Below, piece after piece: positions 45,311 through 56,030 of a stretch of 64,000 nt of DNA; position 1 is the first letter of the stretch, and each line of letters starts with the position of its first letter. Origin of the DNA: Pyricularia pennisetigena (taxonomy: Eukaryota > Ascomycota > Sordariomycetes > Magnaporthales > Pyriculariaceae); the NCBI RefSeq assembly GCF_004337985.1, contig NC_043744.1, forward strand, positions 64,730 to 128,729, in the 5' to 3' direction. A program made the position numbers and the translations under genes. The notes beneath the pieces were generated by a model, which had not been told where the DNA came from, ran no database searches, and saw nothing but the letters and a program-made list of their open reading frames with translations.

Positions 45311-46406
45311 CCTGGCCACGTTCCAACGACATATTAACGGCGTTTTCGGAAATATATTAAACGATTATATATTAATATTTTTGGACGATATTTTAATTTA
45401 TGCGTCCGGTTTTAAAACGGATTATTAGCGGAAAATTACCCATATTTTGGGAAAATTAAAAAAAGCGGGTTTAAATTTGGATTTCGATAAAACGCGTTCG
45501 TAATTATTTCCGTTAAATATTTGGGGTTTATTATATACGTTAATATAAGCGTAAAAACCGATCCGGAAAAATTACGCGCGATTTGGGAATAGGAAACCCC
45601 GACGAAAATACGAAAATTGCGCGGTTTTTTAAAATTCGCAAATTTTTACCGGGATTTTATAAACGGGTATTCGGGTTTAACGGCGCTTTTATTTCGATTT
45701 ACTAAAAAAAAATACCGTTTAAATGGACGCCGGAGGAAAACGCTATTTTTAAAATATTCAAACAAATATTTTTGCAAACGCCAATATTGGCCCAATAAAA
45801 CGACGAAACGGAAACAAAAATAAAAACGGATTGTTCCCGCGCAACTATCGGGGGGGTATTAATATAAAAAAGGAAAAACGGGTTATAAAAACCGGTAATA
45901 TTTTATTCCGTTAAACTAACGACGGTCCAACCCAATTATATTATTTACAATAAAGAATTGCTCGCGGTCGTCCATTATTTACAAATATAGGAGGCGGAAT
46001 TACGCAATATCCGTTTTTTTTTTACCATTTTTACGGATTATAAAACGTTCGAATATTTTACGAAACCGAGGGTGGTGTCGGAACGGCAAATGCGGTGGGC
46101 CGAAATCCTATCCAAATTTAATTATGTTTTAAAATACCGACCAAGGAAATACGCGATAATACCCGACGCGCTATCGAAACGGGAGCAGGACGAAATTAAT
46201 AAAAAAAGGAAAACGATAATATTACGCCCAATACCCAGTATAACCATAATCGGCATTTTTTAAACATTATTATTAAACATATTACCGGCGGTCCCGGAAA
46301 AAATATTAATTTTCCAATAACTTTATATAGCAGGATTTTGGAACGAGGTAGTGAAAAAAACCCGGTATATGCCCATAAACGTGACGCGGTTTAACAAAAT
46401 ATAAAA
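45311..46406 (+). pseudogene. G4 RT C-terminal half and RNase H
   Basis: Continues the G4 RT after the G3 insertion: ATFQRHINGVFGNILNDYIL (about 45313-45372), then IFLDDILIYASGF (active site FLDD, both Asp kept, about 45375-45415), KLRGFLKFANFYRDFINGYS (about 45612-45675) and LFRFTKKKYR. RNase H: IKTDCS region (about 45818), NKELLAVVHYL-like (about 45945-45980), TDYKTFEYFTKPR (about 46030-46068), VSERQMRWAEILSKFNYVLK then YRPRKYAIIPDALSKREQDE (46072-46190). A 63-codon open piece covers the end. Confidence 0.85.
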
Positions 46407-47048
46407 TGTGAGGAGGTTACGAAATAGAATAAGCTTAATTTTGAACGCGGGGAAAAGTGGATTACTTATAAGGCTGATGGAACGTTAAAATGGCAAATAA
46501 CCGTTTGTTAGCGGGTAATAAAAATAATATATTGTTATTACACAATCGATTCGTTAAATCGTTAAATCGATAAAAGTTATGAAGGTGATGAATCTAAGGC
46601 TAAATTATAAATTACGTGTTCGAATCCGTAGGTGCAGATCTTCGATCCGGATGTCCGGAACGCGGGGTCACGTTACATGATTTGGCCTTATTCATGTGAC
46701 TGACCTGCCGACCTATTGAGCCCAACGGCCTATTGTGCTTATATATGCACAAAAAATCTGCGACCATAACGGGATTCGAACCCACGCACTTTAACGTATA
46801 TATAATATAGGTTATAGTACGTGCATTATACCATTAAATTAAATTAAATATGACCTATTTGCTTTGTTGTTAAAACTATGAACACAGACGTAATACATAA
46901 AGCTTTGTGTGTATAAACGCGTATACGTTTTATTTGTTATTTATTTATTTATTCGATGCAAGGTGACTAATAAAATTAGCCCGTATTAGCCGTTATAAAA
47001 TAATGCAGGGTAGCTAATATAATTAACCCTGTGCTAACCATGTTCACA
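46407..47048 (-). repeat. LTR-like element with tRNA-like boxes, copy 3
   Basis: 642 bp, perfect duplication TAAAA (46402-46406 and 47049-47053). Ends TGTGAGGAGGTTAC and CCATGTTCACA on the plus strand. The B-box complement GGATTCGAACC is at about 46782. The opposite-facing GTTCGAATCC is at about 46617. Only one unit of the 17-bp repeat (about 46715). Inserted in G4. Confidence 0.8.
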
Positions 47049-47053
47049 TAAAA

Positions 47054-47826
47054 CGATTCCTACCCGAAACCGAAACGATAGCACAAATAACGGACTGCTT
47101 AATAAACGCTTCCGGCACGCTATTGTACAAAAACCGCTTTTAATTACCCAATTGGGAACCCCTAACCACGGCAATTTTGCAACGAACCTACGAATCCCCA
47201 ATAATTGGCCATTGCGGTAAAGATAACACATTTACAATCCTGGTTCGAAATTACCATTGGGACGGGATAACCGAATATATCCGACAATTCGTACGTAATT
47301 GCGATATATACCGCAGGATAAAACCATTAAAACGACGCAAATAAAAACTATTATAACCCTTACCAATACCGGATAGGTTTTGGAAACAAATTTCCAACGA
47401 TTTTATAACGGATTTCCCAAATAATAATGCGGACGGCCGCGTTATATAATGGTTATAATTGATAAATTTTCCAAATATATCCAATTAAAAACGATAAATT
47501 CGATAAAAACCGAAATTTGCGGCGCAAAATTCGTTTCCACCTACTAACGGTTTGAAAATTTCCCCGACGCGATTATATCGGACCGGGGGTCAGATTGGGT
47601 AATAGGTTTTTAATCGGAATTGTACCGACAAATAAAAATTTTACAATTATTATCGACGTCCTATTACCTAAAAACGGACAGGGGTACGGAACGGATTAAT
47701 TAGGAAATATAATATTATTTAAAGGTTTTCGTGGTATTCGACCAAACGGATTGGCCCGGATATTTACCCGCCGTTTAATTAACGCTAAATAATAGGAATT
47801 CGTTAACCACGGGAATTAATTTTAAT
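47054..47826 (+). pseudogene. G4 integrase, truncated
   Basis: Zinc-binding part: GHCGKDNTF (about 47208-47235), NYHWDGITEYIRQFVRNCDI then YRRIKPLKRR (about 47250-47340); only part of HHCC is legible. Core: PLPIPDRFWKQISNDFIT (about 47368-47420; the first catalytic Asp is in NDFIT), and the ISDRGSDW-type block with the second Asp (about 47575-47600), then a decayed third part. It ends at about 47826 at the junction with G5. Confidence 0.75.
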
Positions 47827-47831
47827 AAATT

Positions 47832-48060
47832 ATTATTAGTAAAATATATTTCGTAATTTCCCTATTAGTGGGAGCGGGTAACAATTATTTATTATAATGT
47901 CGTTTAATTGTTTGTAATCCACGTATAATCGTAATTTCCCGTTCTTTTTTGGTAAAAAGAAATTAGGTATCCTGTTGGTAATATCGATAGTTTAATATAA
48001 CTTTTTTATGCAACTTTTTGCGAAATATTCGTTTAAAACCTCCATCAGTATCGGGTTTAA
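47832..48060 (-). pseudogene. G5 RT fingers fragment
   Basis: [14 protein letters not shown] and LYVDYKQLND-like sequence, matching G1 1800-2000. Truncated before the catalytic centre. Confidence 0.75.
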
Positions 48061-48639
48061 ACCGTATATTTTATAAAATTTTCGTTGGGTTCCTTCTTTT
48101 AATAGTATTTCGTGGCCGAACGGATTATACTCGGGTAATCCTATTTCGAATTTTTGGCGGAATAGTCGTGTATAATTCTGGTATTCCTTTGGGATTTTGC
48201 CGTTCTTTGGTCTGTTCTTTCGTAATTAATATTATATAATTAAATCGGTTTTGACCTGTAGATAATCGCCTTTTATCCGATATTCGCTCCGGGGTTGGTC
48301 GTCCTTCCTGTAAATACGCCATTTGCTTTATCTTTCCGTATTTTATATTTCCTGTATAAACCCTATTATGCTGGAAACCGTTTAATAATAAGGTCTTTTT
48401 CCTATTCAATTTGGCCTATAATCCAATTTATCCGGGGGTTGCTGCTTTTAAACAAAAAGATTTTTAAAATTATACTTTTATTCCCTATTTCCGTAATATC
48501 CAAAATAATTTGTTTTTTTCGTCCATAGTTTTCCATTCAAAGGTGTACGGTCTTTGTTTCAATAATACCGCTCCCGTATAGAACTGCCTTTCCTTTTACG
48601 GTTTATAATCGACATAATTTTTTCTTTTATTACCAAAAT

Positions 48640-48760
48640 ATTCGTCGTTTTTTCGCGATTTTTGGAAAAATGTAATTACCCTATACTCCGCTATTAAGGA
48701 GCGCTCGTACAAATTTCCCATTAAATCGTATATTTAGGAATATTTATTCGTGTACTACTT
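48640..48760 (-). pseudogene. G5 aspartic protease, Asp to Asn
   Basis: VRALLNSGV-stop at about 48680-48712, again Asn in place of the catalytic Asp. Confidence 0.6.
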
Positions 48761-49859
48761 TCGTGGTTTACGTAACGTTTAAAGTTCTTTATTCCGTTTT
48801 TATTATTACCGTTTAATACCCTATACCGTTTAGCTATTTTGATTTTTTAGCTTACTGGATTCGCGTCGTAAATCCTTATTTTTATTTCGGGGTGTATAAT
48901 TGCTTTTAACTTTAATTTTATTAAGTCGGTGCCCTATTGGTGCAGGCGTTTTTCATGCGGTCGTGGGTATTTCGTTGTCTTTTACGCTGGGGTTCCACAC
49001 GATTTTAGTCATTAGTGCGGGTCCTAGTTATCGTAACTTTATTTCGTATTACACCTATATTTTGGCTAATATATGTATTTTGCAAATATTTCGGGTGTAT
49101 TCGTACCATGAAAATTATTTTTAATTATTTTATATTGTAGGATATTCGTTACAGAAGATAAAAATTACCGCTGGCTCGGTATTAAATCTTAATTTAATTT
49201 CCCAATTAGGTAATTCGGTGGTGGTATATATTTCGTGGATATTTATCGCTTTGCGTCGCCGTGGGAAGAAATCGTGGATTATTTTTCTATAAAAATATCA
49301 TCCGCAATTGTTCCGGAAATATTTTATTTAAGAAGCTTTTATATATTTGGGATATTCAACATCCAAAATGAGGTGGTTTCCGAAAATTGAATTAATTTAT
49401 TCTACAAGGTTTTATATTTGTATTCGAAAGGGTATTCCGGGAAATTCCTTTAATTGGTCGTTTCGGTATAAATCGATAAACTTCTTTTCGTATATATAAG
49501 GGTTATTTTTCTTTATTATATTGTATAAATTTGAAAATATAGTTTTTTTTTCGCTGGATTCGTCCTTTATTGGTTATTGGATTCGTTTGCTGGGATTTAT
49601 TGGATTATCCGGATGCGGTGGGTTTATCCCAATAATTTTGGTTTTAACTTTTTTAAAATATCCGATTCCGTAGGTTCGGATAATTTGGCGCTCTGTTTGC
49701 GTACTTATATTAGTAATTTAATTTTAATAAATATACGGTTTCCTATTGCTAAAGTCCAAATACCTTTAAATTTTACGGGTACCGTTTTACGTCCATTTTT
49801 ACGCTATTGTAAATTATACAATTATCGTCGTAACATATAGTCCAGCTTATTAAATTATA

Positions 49860-50830
49860 TTAATCCGGTTATTTTTATTTATACGTGGTGGCGTTTAATT
49901 TTCGTGGTGTTTTGGAGTCGAAGGTATTATTTTAATGTCCGGGTACAAAATTGGAATATAAATTTAAAGCGCTTTAAGGATAAAATCAGGCGATATATCC
50001 TAATTTATCGCATTTAAAACGTTTACTATTTTTGGGATTTTTGCGAAATTTTTTATATTATATCGCGTTAAAATTTATAAATCCGGTATATATTCCGTGG
50101 GAAATATTATATTAACGAGGCGGTTTAAGGTGTTAATATTTGCGTCCCGTATTAATTTGTCGCAAAACTGGTCCCTATACGCTACGTTTTTCGCGTCGTT
50201 CCAATTTTCGTTCGTAAAATTGGTTATCGATTTTAATCGCTAACTTTACGTATTCGGTTAAAATATCGGGTCGTTCTTTTTTACCAAATCCGTTTTTAAC
50301 TTTCTCCTTAAATCCCGTATAAAAAAGTACCATTAAGGTTTCGGGGCCCCATAATAATTTGGCGGTAATTTATCGAAGTTTACTAGCATATTTAGATACC
50401 GATTTATTTTAAATAAGGCCCACCAATTTACGTTTAACCGTGCGTTTTTCGTTTGGGCTACCGAATACTCCCCTAAAGTATTTTTCGAAATTTTCGTAAT
50501 CGTCGAAAATGCGGTTAATTTTAAATTTACGGTTTTTTCCTTATCCTAGTCCAAATAATTTCGTAGGATTAATTCGAACTAGGCGAACGTATCGCTTTTT
50601 AATAACGAAATTGCGTAAATAATTTATTTGCGCTATTATCGAAATTATCTTCGTTAAAATGAAAATTAGCCCGGGTTTCTGTAAAAAATCCTTATAGCGT
50701 ACCTGGGGTACCATTATAAGGTAATAGTAAAAAATATTTAATATAATTCCTATTAATTCGATTAGTTTGTTCGGTCATTCGTTCCTGGAATTATCGATTT
50801 TTTATTTAAAACGTCGCGACCATTTAACGT
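49860..50830 (-). pseudogene. G5 Gag
   Basis: Collinear with G1 and G3 Gag: linker with KRSV.GPVLRQINTGRKY (about 50130-50190), KINNRFYERKLERREK (about 50190-50240) and the ERT...RKLVGLI block (about 50405-50465). The zinc-knuckle segment lies near 50000-50040. Many stops. Confidence 0.75.
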
Positions 50831-50958
50831 AAGGCGTTAGCGTTGGCTGGAACGTTAATGGTAAAAGGGGCTTGAGGGGTGGTTTTATTGGAAAATATTG
50901 TTTCGGCGATATTATTCGGTATGCTTTAAAACAAATTATTAATTAAAAGCAAGTAAAA

Positions 50959-51396
50959 TATTACGATTAAGGTATCGGGTAACCTGTTTTTAGGGTAAAA
51001 TACACTGGGTTAAAGCAATTAAACGTTTTGATTAGGTAATTGGGCTCTTGATAGCTGGGGTAAAATTACAATCGTTTTCAAATAAATTTTAAAGTTAACT
51101 AAAGTTTAATTACTGCTAAATAATCCTAAAAACGAATTTCTTTATATAATAATAAACGTATTTTATATAAATTATATTCCGAACGTAGATTCTCCTAATT
51201 TGTTTAACCTGTAAATCCTCATCGAGGTTTTACAAATTAACAGAAATTACCCCTTAGTGGTCACGTGCTGTTACGTAATTGGTTTTTATATAATTCTTAT
51301 TTCCTGCCGGTCGGTGTTTCTTTGGTCGAATGTCGTTAGGAGGGGTGTAACCCCGCCTGGCCTCCCTGGTACAGGCCCGGTTATCTGGTCGTAACA
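50959..51396 (-). repeat. 5' LTR of G5
   Basis: 438 bp; starts TGTTACGACC at 51396, ends CGTAATA at 50959. Flanked on the right by AAAAG. Confidence 0.85.
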
Positions 51397-52285
51397 AAAA
51401 GGTCGCACTCCTTATACCCCCTAATATTTTCGATTTTATAAAGGGTAATAGAATGATTTTTAAATTTAATTTTTCCAATAACAGACCCGTATTTTTGTTA
51501 GTAGTCGACCGAAAATCACGTTTTCGGTGGTCGATCCCATCATGAAATAAAACCGGACATACGGCTTTAGTGGTTATTAAAGGTTTTTTTAAAGTTTTAA
51601 AAACTACGTACGATCGTTACACCCTCAATTTTCATTTCGATCAAGGGTACGAAACTAATGTAAACCTTTAAAATTGGTTTATAAGCAAAGGTATTAATTT
51701 TAGCATTTCGAAGCCCTATAACCACAGCCAAAACGTATTAACGGAGCGGTCCCTTAGGGTTATTTTGGAAAATCTTGGGTCTACTATTATAGCGGCGGGT
51801 TGACCATTATATTGCTAATATTATTTATTACCTGCCGTGGCTAATTTAGTTGACCGTATAGCGGTAATTAAGACGGATTTAACACCCTACGAGGAATTTC
51901 ATTCCGAATTCCAACCTGGATTATTGCACAAACCCAATTTAAAGCATTTTAGGGTTATTAATACTTTATACCAGGTTATTATACCGCTGGAAAAACGCCA
52001 AAAATTTGATAAATTGGTTCCCCCCACCGAAACGGTGAAATTTTTAACCCATTTATTAAATTTTACAGCGTTGGCTTACGCACCCGCTAAACGGGCCATA
52101 TAGAAAACCTTTGCCGTAGAAATTATAAAGGGTATAAACGTTAAAGATTTAGTTATTCCGGGGAAAACGTTACAGATTTTGAAGGGGGATAATATAAATT
52201 TAAAAGGGGATTTTAATTTTAAACTTGGAAACGAAATTAACAGCGTTCCAGCGGATAATTATCCCTTAAAAAACCAAAAAAAACA
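51397..52285 (+). pseudogene. C2-family integrase fragment
   Basis: Aligns with C2 31065-31925: RKSRFRW-type core (about 51505-51540), and the open frame 51837-52103 with LTPYEEFHSEFQPGLLHK and VYQVIIPLEKRQKF-type sequence. Both ends are cut, left by G5 and right near 52285. Confidence 0.8.
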
Positions 52286-52385
52286 GGGTATTCACCACCT
52301 ATTACAAAATAATTACCACCCGTTATAGGGTATTTACAGTGGGTAACCCACAAGTGGACATGCACCTAAAGTGGACACCTGTTTT
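52286..52385. other. Unassigned junction sequence
   Basis: 100 bp holding GGGTAACCCACAAGTGGACATGC and AAAGTGGACACCTG, i.e. direct AGTGGACA units and a GGGTAACCC palindrome (about 52339-52350). This resembles the end of a pogo-like transposon but no partner end was found. Confidence 0.3.
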
Positions 52386-52600
52386 TAATCTCAGTGCTTA
52401 GACTAAACCCCCCTGCTTCGCAGTGGGGACCGAGCGCTCCATGTACCTTTCAGCCACATGGCTTTTCGACCAATTACATTGGCCGAAAAAATCGCGCTCG
52501 TTTTAGTTTAAGGATATTTTGTCGCATTTAGCCGTTTATAGCAGTACCACCAACAAAACACCCAATACTGCGATATCGCCAACCACTATTCCCCCCGATA
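52386..52600 (-). mobile_element. MULE-like fragment M5
   Basis: Begins TAATCTCAGTGCTTAGACTA, the A-type terminus, then the hairpin CCCCCCTGCTTCGCAGTGGGG and one CCGTTTATAGC motif. Similarity to M0 7384-7630 stops near 52600. The other end is not found. Confidence 0.65.
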
Positions 52601-52879
52601 TATAAAAAAATAAAAAATTTCCATTATTATATTATATATTTACGCATATTAACTTTTATTCGATATACCATTAAACTAAACCAAACCCGAATCCAATAAT
52701 GGAAAACATATTTCCAATAATATTAATTAATATACCCGAAAAGGTATTCCCATCCGCGTAATTTGCAGTTTAATATTTTACGTCCGATTTAACCCTATTA
52801 TTTCCATCGATATCGCAATTACTCTCGTTTTTATCGTTATTCCAATTATTATCGCCCAATTTTATATTCGAAAATAAAT

Positions 52880-55720
52880 GGGGATTTAGGCCTTTTTTAA
52901 TCGATTAAAAACAATTACCAAAAAAATCCAAATCCGAAACGGAAATAAACCCCGAAACCAAATTTATTCGCGATATTATTAAATTTTGGCGCAACCGTTA
53001 CCGACGTATTAGTTTTACGCAATTTATCCACGTTTAAATAATAGCGGTAAATTTTTACGAAATTATTCGATTTATTTTATCGCGAATATTTTTTTTTAAA
53101 AAAATAATACGAAACCCTTAAATCCGAAATATTTACGCGCTAATAGGGTCGAATACCGTTTTAATAATAAATTTCCTACGCCTATTAAAGCCGACCTTTT
53201 GCGTAGAAAATTGCAATAATTAATATAATATTTACGTTTTTTTAACCGGTTCGAGCCTACAAATTTCCAATTTTCGGGAATGAAACAATTGTTCCGCCAA
53301 AAACGTAAATAATATAAGTTGGTTTAAATAAATATTCGATACGTTTACCCAGGAAATCCCGTCCAAAACGCCAATATTATACAAATTTGAATTTTTATTA
53401 TTAATATATTCCCGGGGTTACCGCCCGTTTTATTTATCGTTATAAATTTCAAAAATGGTACACCTGGAACCAAATACCTTTTTCAAAACCATAAACCCCC
53501 CAACGTTAAAATACCAACGCGTTATATTAATATTGGCGATTTTAACCCACGGATATTCCCCCCAAAAAAGCAATTATTTGCTACGCGTATTCGCATTATA
53601 TTTTATAAATAATGGAATTCCACGACGTATTACAAATATATTATCCGGATTTCGAATATGCTTATTTTATAAAATTATTAAACGGTAAACCCAACAATTT
53701 GTCGCCGTTACCCGAATAAGTTATCAGCAATATCTATATTTATATTTAGTTTTTACCGCGAATAGCAATAATAATTTTTTACACTTATATATATATATAT
53801 ATATATATTAATATATAAACAAATTTAAAAAAGATCGTTTGTAACCCAATATTATTTTTCGTATATAATAATTTTAACTTTTTGGACAAGGTACAGGAGA
53901 TTGGATATGGAAAACGTAACCGAATGCAAAATTTTACATCGTATTTCCTTATATTAACGCCAGGATTTAAACGATACACGTAATCCCAATAGCACGCCAC
54001 CAAATTTTTTTGCCAAAAATGGTTGCAAACGCCCGCCTTTTTACAATATCCGGACATTTATTACGAAAGCGCCAAATATTATATAATGCAGTAAATTTGT
54101 GGTTTTTTATTCCCCAACCGCCCACATACGCCTGGAATAATCCCATAATACCTTTCCCTCGCACGAATTACACCAATTTTTTACCTTATCCAAACCCCCG
54201 CCATTACCAAAAACGAAAAAAAATACGCAGGAGTTATCCAAATCCACGAAATCTTTTTTAAACGTTTTTTAAACCTGTTACCCGATTATTTCGATTATTT
54301 TTCCGTCCTGTTCCTCGTTTATAGGGATTAAAAAATAACGTCATATATCCGTACCATTTAAAAAACCGATATCCAATTATCCCACCCTTTTAATAAAAAA
54401 TAATAAATATCACCCGTACCAACGTTTTTCCATATCGAATTTGATTTTATTAACCAATTATAATAATATTACGCCCCTATTATATCCATAAATATAATAG
54501 GCTTGGGGAAATAAAACCAGTTTTAAAAAAATAAAACAAATTTTACCACGTTTTACGGCTTTTACAAAATATATTCCAATCCCGCATTTTGTACGTTATA
54601 ATTGCTATTTTAATCCAAAACGGATTATTGGATAAAAATTCAATTTTTAAAAACGCTTTGGAAAAGGTTTCTACCGATATGTTATATAATATATATATTT
54701 CCGTGGTAAACCGTATTGACGATAATATATTCGTTAGTCGTATTAACGGTTTAATAAGTATTGGATTATGGGATATAAAACCCAAATTTAATATCGCTTT
54801 CCGCACGTAACGCCGCTATTTACAAATAATTAACCTTTTATGGATAATAATAAACGTGTTTCACCAAAGAAATTACGGCGTATTGGAAATTATAATACCG
54901 TAACTGGTCCTATTTTTTTACGGTTGCAAAACAAAAAACTATAATGCTAACATGTTGTATTTAACCTGGTTATTACGGCCAAAAATAATAAATTAGCCGT
55001 TGCGGACCGGGATTTTAAAATCAGCGTTCGTAAAATATATTACGGCCGGGAATGGATTTAAAGCGGTAAACCTAACAATTAAATATATTAACAGGGGTTT
55101 CGCCATAAATATTAAATTTAACCGCAATTCCACGTACGATTTGCGACAAATATTCCTAAATTGTGCAGCGATGGGGCCAATCGCAATTACGGTGCGTAAA
55201 ATATTCGAAAACATCGCCCGTACACGCATTAATAATAAATACCACATAATGTTAATTAATTAAAATAAGAATTATTATACGAATTTGTTATTCCAAAATG
55301 GTTAGGGAAGCGAAAAAACCGAAATATTACCAAATTTCGACTTCGACGGCCCTAATTTATTATACCTGGGTTTGAAAAAACTAATGGGCGATAAATTGGA
55401 GATATTTAATTAAAAAATCGTACGCCCCAATAGCGTGCTATTTTAAACGGATATTGGAAAAATAAATGCAATTCCAAAAAAGGGATATAACCGGATAAAC
55501 GGTTTAAATATTGAGAATATAGTTAATACCGAAGGAGATTTGCTGAACGGAATATACGAAAAATCCGACGAAAAAGGCGTATAAAATTTAAAATAATAAA
55601 AGGTAAATTACGCAAACCAAAACGGGTAAAAGCGAAGATCGTTCCATTATAAAAAGGAATTAATGGACGAATAGCGGTAACCTTACCCGCGAATAACGGA
55701 GGCAAAACAGCGTCCGCAAA
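52880..55720 (+). pseudogene. Degenerate gene, DUF6589-like (tentative)
   Basis: A coherent plus-strand coding signal without a catalytic motif. The N-terminal open piece 53455-53688 has NPPTLKYQRVILILAIL then YSPQKSNYLLRVFALYFINN, GIPRRITNILSGFRI. In the middle is 54589-54810 (DMLYNIYISVVNRIDDN). The C-terminal part has GCKTKNYNANMLYLTWLL (about 54920-54970) and 55000-55263 with IFLNCAAMGPIAITVRKIFE and RTRINNKY. The succession, a helical 'KSNY...LGLY...G.PRR' block and a late 'NY..E.L.L' block, resembles repeat-associated DUF6589 proteins as I remember them. Many stops. Alternative: an unrelated repeat gene. Confidence 0.4.
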
Positions 55721-56030
55721 ACTAATAAATATAAACAAATAAATACCAATCGTAAATTTAGCCTAAAATAAAAAACGAGGTATAATTTCCTCCAAAATCC
55801 TCCGTATACATAACCCGTTTTTTATCCATTTTCTTTACCCAAATAAATTATATCCTCCATCCACCGCCAATTATAAATCCAGTAAGAAAAATCTTGGTAA
55901 TAACCGTTATTATAATACCTTACTAACCCCGAATAATAAATCCGTTAAACCGGATCCCAATAATGATAATTGTTACAAAATTATATATATAAAACCCCCA
56001 ATTTCCTAGCATTAAACCCCAAAAAAAGTA
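55720..56030. other. Intergenic, no gene seen
   Basis: AT-rich spacer between the two oppositely oriented relics; no domain, repeat end or RNA gene recognised. Confidence 0.4.

Larger units (their letters stand above)
35649..47826 (+). mobile_element. Ty3/gypsy element G4, split by G3 and a tRNA-like LTR
   Basis: Plus-strand gypsy of a family distinct from G1-G3, with no chromodomain seen. Begins TGTTATGGATTC at 35649. The RT is cut at 38053 by G3 and resumes at 45311; the part after RNase H is cut at 46407 by tRNA-like LTR copy 3 and resumes at 47049. The integrase stops at about 47826 where G5 begins, so the 3' end is missing. Remaining sequence is about 4.3 kb. Confidence 0.85.
47827..51396 (-). 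mobile_element. Chromovirus G5, 5' half only
   Basis: Minus strand: LTR at 50959-51396, gag, protease and RT fingers, ending at about 47827 near the YQIQ...RFRN-type block. No RT active site, integrase or 3' LTR. Left junction is with G4 integrase; right flank is a C2-like fragment. This is a deletion or recombination remnant. Confidence 0.8.

Noticed and set aside
53780..53815. TA microsatellite as a regulatory element
   Set aside because: A simple (AT)n run of the kind expected in RIP-mutated DNA; no evidence of function.
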